From contig SFIW01000057.1 of the NCBI GenBank assembly GCA_004556055.1, positions 1 to 7,037 on the forward strand: a stretch of 7,037 nt of DNA. The letters are read 5' to 3'. Below are positions 4,280 to 7,037 of the stretch, one piece after another. Position 1 is the stretch's first letter. Each line of letters opens with the position of its first letter. Under the pieces are notes generated by a model, which did no database searches, had not been told where the DNA came from, and saw only the letters and a program-made list of their open reading frames with translations. The position numbers and the translations under genes were made by a program. The stretch is from Planctomycetaceae bacterium (GTDB lineage Bacteria > Planctomycetota > Planctomycetia > Pirellulales > Thermoguttaceae).

Positions 4280-7037
4280 ATGGCGCGAATATTAGCTGTC
4301 GATTGGGACGGAGTAGAGGTGCGGTATGCGCTTGGTAGCGTTTTTAAAGATCGTCTAGTAATATCGAGCGTAGGCGACGCTCCGATCGAGGGGGCAGGAG
4401 AGGAAGTTGCCGCGGCAGTAGCCGAGACTCCTGATCCTTCTTCTTCTGAAGAGTTTTCTGAAAATAATAACGAAGAAGGAGAGGGCGACGGTTCCGAAGT
4501 TGTCGAGACAGTAGAAAAAAGCTACATTCCCAGGATGCCGGTCGCAGACGACGAGGAAGAGGAGGAGGAGATAACCGCCGCCGATCCTACGGTTGTCTCA
4601 ACCGTGAAAAAGAAGAAAGGCGAGTCTTTCAAGACGTCTCCGATCGCTTTAACTCTTAAAAAACTCTTTCGTGAACGTCGCGTCGGCTCGGCGACAATAT
4701 GCTATAGCGCGGAGCGCGCGGACGTCGACGTCATGTACATGACGCTTCCGAATGCGACGGACGCCGAGACGCCCGAGCTGGTTTTTAACCAGGCTTTGCG
4801 AGAATCGTTGACCTTCAATGAAACGCAGCCTCTTGATTTTACGACATTAGGTCTTCCTGAAACCGCGAAGAAAACAGGGTTCCGCAGAGTCGTCGCCGTT
4901 TCGATCGCGCGCGATAAGTTGCGTCGTATTCGTGAAACGTTAATTGGGGCGAGTCGCGCGCCTTCGAAGATTGAGCTTCGCGAACCCGCTTTAGCGGAGA
5001 TTCTGCGAACCGATTTTTGCGGGGTAAATTACGACGTCCCCGTCATGTTGATCCAAGAACTTTGCGATGAAGTCAACCTAACTCTTGGCTATGGAAAGAA
5101 CATTCTGTACTTTCGTTCCTTTAAAGTCCGGGCGGATTCCACGCTTTTGGAACGTGCGGAACGTATTCGCGACGAGGTTGTGAGGACGATTGCAATCGGG
5201 GTCGACGATCTTCCAGAGGACGCCGTCGTAGAAAAGGCCGTTTTCTTTACGAACCCTCCTTGCGCTCAGGTTGCGGAAAACGAGGACGGAGAGGAGGACG
5301 GGGCGCCTGAAACGCTCGGTTCCGTTCTATCGCGTCTTCTCGCTGAAGAAGAGATAACGCTTGATTTGGTCAACCCCTTCCGCATCTCGGGGATAAAGCT
5401 TAAATGTTCCGAACCGGAGCATGTTGGTCGTTACGCGTCTTTGATCGGTATGCTACTTGCGGAACGCCCGCAAGCGCGTCCGTCGATTGATCTTTTGCAT
5501 CCGCACGAGAAGCCCAAGCCGCCCAACTTTACGCTTCTCTTCCTCGCGTATTTCTTAGTCGTCGGGATTTTGGCGGGCGTCGCTTGGGGATGGAATAAGA
5601 AGGATTTAGCGCGTTTAAACGAGGAGCTTGACGCGCTGACGAAGGAACGTGACGAAATTGTCATGAACTTCAATCAAAAGTCTCCCCTTGCTAATGTTTT
5701 GACCCGCGCTAACAATTGGCAGAATCGCGAAGGAGTCGTCGTCCTTGACGAATTGCGCGATATCGCGGCTCGACTTCCTAAATCTCCGGACTTGGTTGTA
5801 ACGCGTTTGGCCTACATGGCGAGTTACACTGGTTCTGAACAGCGCCTGCGTAATTTGCCCGTGTTTATAATTAGCGCGAAAATCACGGGGCTTGAGGTGT
5901 ACAAGCTTTTCGAAAACAACATGAAACTTAATGGCGCGCATAACGTCTTCTCGAGAGGTCCAGTTGCGAATCCTCAGGGGGGCGGTTATAAGTTTATGTT
6001 TGAGGCCTTTATTGTCTGCCAAAGACGCAATCAGCAATCCCTGTTGGCGGCGCAGTCCCAGGAAATTAGGGATATTTCTAAGAATCGACCTGAATATTAC
6101 GTCGAACAAGAAGAAGAAAAAGCGCGGTTGTTAAAAGAGGCTCAAGAGAAGAAGTACGGAGAGATCGTTGATTCCTTCTCGTCGTTAATGGATCAGATCG
6201 CTCAAGAGGAACCAAAGGTCGACCCTGTCGCCGAAGGCGAGGAACCTGCAACTCCCTCTCTCGATCAAAAGAAAACGTTTGCCCAACAGCTTGTAACGCA
6301 TCGTCAGAATTTGCAACAACAGTATGCAAGCGCGGGAAATTTGCTTCGTAATAACGCTATTTCCCGAGAACACTATAACCAGCTAACTCAGATCTTTAAA
6401 GAAAACGACGCCGCTATTGTTAAAAAATGGCAAGAGACCTGTTCTGTTATTAACGCGGAAGAGGAGAAGATTAAGCGCGAACAAGCCGAAAATGCGGCAA
6501 ACGCTGAACCGACTCTCGAGTCTGACCTTGCGCTTCGCCAACAATTGCTCGCGCAGCGTCGACAGCTGGATTACGCAATGCAACAGGAGCAAATCAAGCT
6601 TCGAAACGGCGCGATTACCCAACAGGCATATGAGTCCTCGTTGGCGACGTATAAGCAAGAAGTTGATAAAATACTGGCTCAATGGAATCCGCTCATGGAG
6701 CGTATGAAGCAAAGACAGGAAGCTCAAGGCGCTTCCGCTTCCGAGTCTACACCCGCCCCCGAGTCTGAACCAGCCCCAGCACCCGCAGCTCCAGCGGCGC
6801 CCGCCCCTGAGCCAGCGCCCGCGCCAGCTCCCGAAGCGCCAGCGGCGCCCGCCCCTGAGCCAGCGCCTGCGCCAGCTCCCGAAACTCCAGCGGCGCCCGC
6901 CCCTGAGCCAGCGCCCGCGCCAGCTCCTGAAGCTCCAGCGGCGCCCGCCCCCGAGCCAGCGCCCGCGCCAGCTCCTGAAGCTCCAGCGGCGCCCGCCCCC
7001 GAGCCTGCGCCCGCGCCAGCTCCTGAAGCTCCAGCGG
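4280..7037 (+). CDS. PilM-PilN fusion-like pilus assembly protein, C-terminus off window
   Basis: My translation gives 919 codons without a stop, open at the right edge. Order: residues 1-30, first strands of an actin-like domain (Leu-Ala-Val-Asp-Trp-Asp); 33-114, acidic low-complexity insert with six Glu in a row (92-97) and then four Lys; about 120-400, rest of a PilM-like domain; 403-408 Ile-Asp-Leu-Leu-His-Pro, resembling the (I/F)NLLP motif by which PilN docks on PilM; 417-438, one transmembrane helix with no signal peptide before it; 440-462, coiled coil; 470-580, PilN-like ferredoxin-type fold; 585-810, Gln/Glu-rich helices with two SHOCT-like modules; 825-919, Pro/Ala/Glu repeats. PilM and PilN are normally separate proteins of the inner-membrane platform of type IV pili (GspL in type II secretion). 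Here the cytoplasmic and membrane halves appear joined. The usual DxG phosphate-loop pattern reads DWDG, so ATP binding is doubtful. The PilM-PilN assignment is inference from motifs and layout. Confidence 0.8.
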   Translation, partial: MARILAVDWDGVEVRYALGSVFKDRLVISSVGDAPIEGAGEEVAAAVAETPDPSSSEEFSENNNEEGEGDGSEVVETVEKSYIPRMPVADDEEEEEEITAADPTVVSTVKKKKGESFKTSPIALTLKKLFRERRVGSATICYSAERADVDVMYMTLPNATDAETPELVFNQALRESLTFNETQPLDFTTLGLPETAKKTGFRRVVAVSIARDKLRRIRETLIGASRAPSKIELREPALAEILRTDFCGVNYDVPVMLIQELCDEVNLTLGYGKNILYFRSFKVRADSTLLERAERIRDEVVRTIAIGVDDLPEDAVVEKAVFFTNPPCAQVAENEDGEEDGAPETLGSVLSRLLAEEEITLDLVNPFRISGIKLKCSEPEHVGRYASLIGMLLAERPQARPSIDLLHPHEKPKPPNFTLLFLAYFLVVGILAGVAWGWNKKDLARLNEELDALTKERDEIVMNFNQKSPLANVLTRANNWQNREGVVVLDELRDIAARLPKSPDLVVTRLAYMASYTGSEQRLRNLPVFIISAKITGLEVYKLFENNMKLNGAHNVFSRGPVANPQGGGYKFMFEAFIVCQRRNQQSLLAAQSQEIRDISKNRPEYYVEQEEEKARLLKEAQEKKYGEIVDSFSSLMDQIAQEEPKVDPVAEGEEPATPSLDQKKTFAQQLVTHRQNLQQQYASAGNLLRNNAISREHYNQLTQIFKENDAAIVKKWQETCSVINAEEEKIKREQAENAANAEPTLESDLALRQQLLAQRRQLDYAMQQEQIKLRNGAITQQAYESSLATYKQEVDKILAQWNPLMERMKQRQEAQGASASESTPAPESEPAPAPAAPAAPAPEPAPAPAPEAPAAPAPEPAPAPAPETPAAPAPEPAPAPAPEAPAAPAPEPAPAPAPEAPAAPAPEPAPAPAPEAPA
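6278..6694 (+). repeat. Two diverged SHOCT-like helical modules inside the pilus protein
   Basis: Residues 667-720 (6278-6439) and 752-805 (6533-6694) align over 54 positions without a gap, with 14 identities by hand count. Shared core: Gln-Gln-Leu, then Arg and Leu, then Leu-Arg-Asn-x-Ala-Ile-Ser/Thr, a Tyr five residues on, then Lys, Ile and Trp. The phrase 'Leu-Arg-Asn-Gly-Ala-Ile-Thr...Tyr' recalls the SHOCT domain (Gly-x-Ile-Thr-x-x-Glu-Phe). The two copies are separated by a short charged linker. They are diverged at DNA level, so this is an old duplication. Confidence 0.6.
6791..7037 (+). repeat. 48-bp in-frame tandem repeat encoding a Pro/Ala/Glu stalk
   Basis: Five full 48-bp units (6791-6838, 6839-6886, 6887-6934, 6935-6982, 6983-7030) and the start of a sixth run off the window. 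Each encodes PAAPAPEPAPAPAPE plus Ala or Thr. Unit 1 has 40 of 48 bases G or C, well above the rest of the gene. Neighbouring units differ by one to three bases. Apart from the last codon (Ala/Thr), all differences are synonymous. The unit is itself two octets beginning PAPE, so a Glu falls every 8 residues. Confidence 0.95.

Noticed and set aside
5615..6109. Minus-strand open frame of 164 codons inside the pilus gene
   Set aside because: It lies wholly antisense to the PilN-like region, which has a convincing protein pattern on the plus strand; no motif or good ribosome site of its own.
6791..7037. Direct repeats as a CRISPR array
   Set aside because: The repeats are head to tail without spacers, keep the reading frame and vary at third codon positions, so they are a coding repeat.

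Overview
This window most likely comes from a member of the Planctomycetota. I infer this from the protein types, not from a database match. The Lgt is an enlarged form with a PDZ-like insert. The PilM-like protein starts with a Val-Asp-Trp-Asp motif and runs straight into a PilN-like half, an arrangement I associate with planctomycetes. Base composition is moderate overall, AT-rich between genes and very GC-rich in the last 250 bases.

Layout. The left end holds the first 33 nt of a minus-strand tRNA with a good promoter. Next come two minus-strand genes, read right to left. The first is lgt (1600-3093), which attaches diacylglycerol to lipoproteins. The second is a phosphomannose-isomerase-like cupin protein (183-1451) with its own promoter and an intrinsic terminator at 117-156. 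A 216-bp divergent intergenic region separates lgt from a plus-strand HAD-family phosphatase (3310-3987). An AT-rich spacer of about 290 bp follows. From 4280 to the right edge runs one uninterrupted reading frame of at least 919 codons with no stop.

The long open frame is the most notable content. Its N-terminal part looks like the cytoplasmic actin-like protein PilM, split by a long acidic insert. It then shows an Ile-Asp-Leu-Leu-His-Pro motif, one transmembrane helix, a short coiled coil and a PilN-like fold. I therefore read it as a natural PilM-PilN fusion of a type IV pilus or type II secretion inner-membrane platform. The extracytoplasmic part continues into two related helical modules, about 54 residues each, that resemble SHOCT domains. 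It ends, within the window, in at least five tandem 16-residue Pro/Ala/Glu repeats. Any downstream partner genes such as pilO, pilP or pilQ lie outside the window.

Apart from envelope functions (lgt, pilus platform), the genes show no obvious shared pathway. The cupin and HAD proteins look like sugar-phosphate or housekeeping metabolism, but their substrates cannot be read from sequence.
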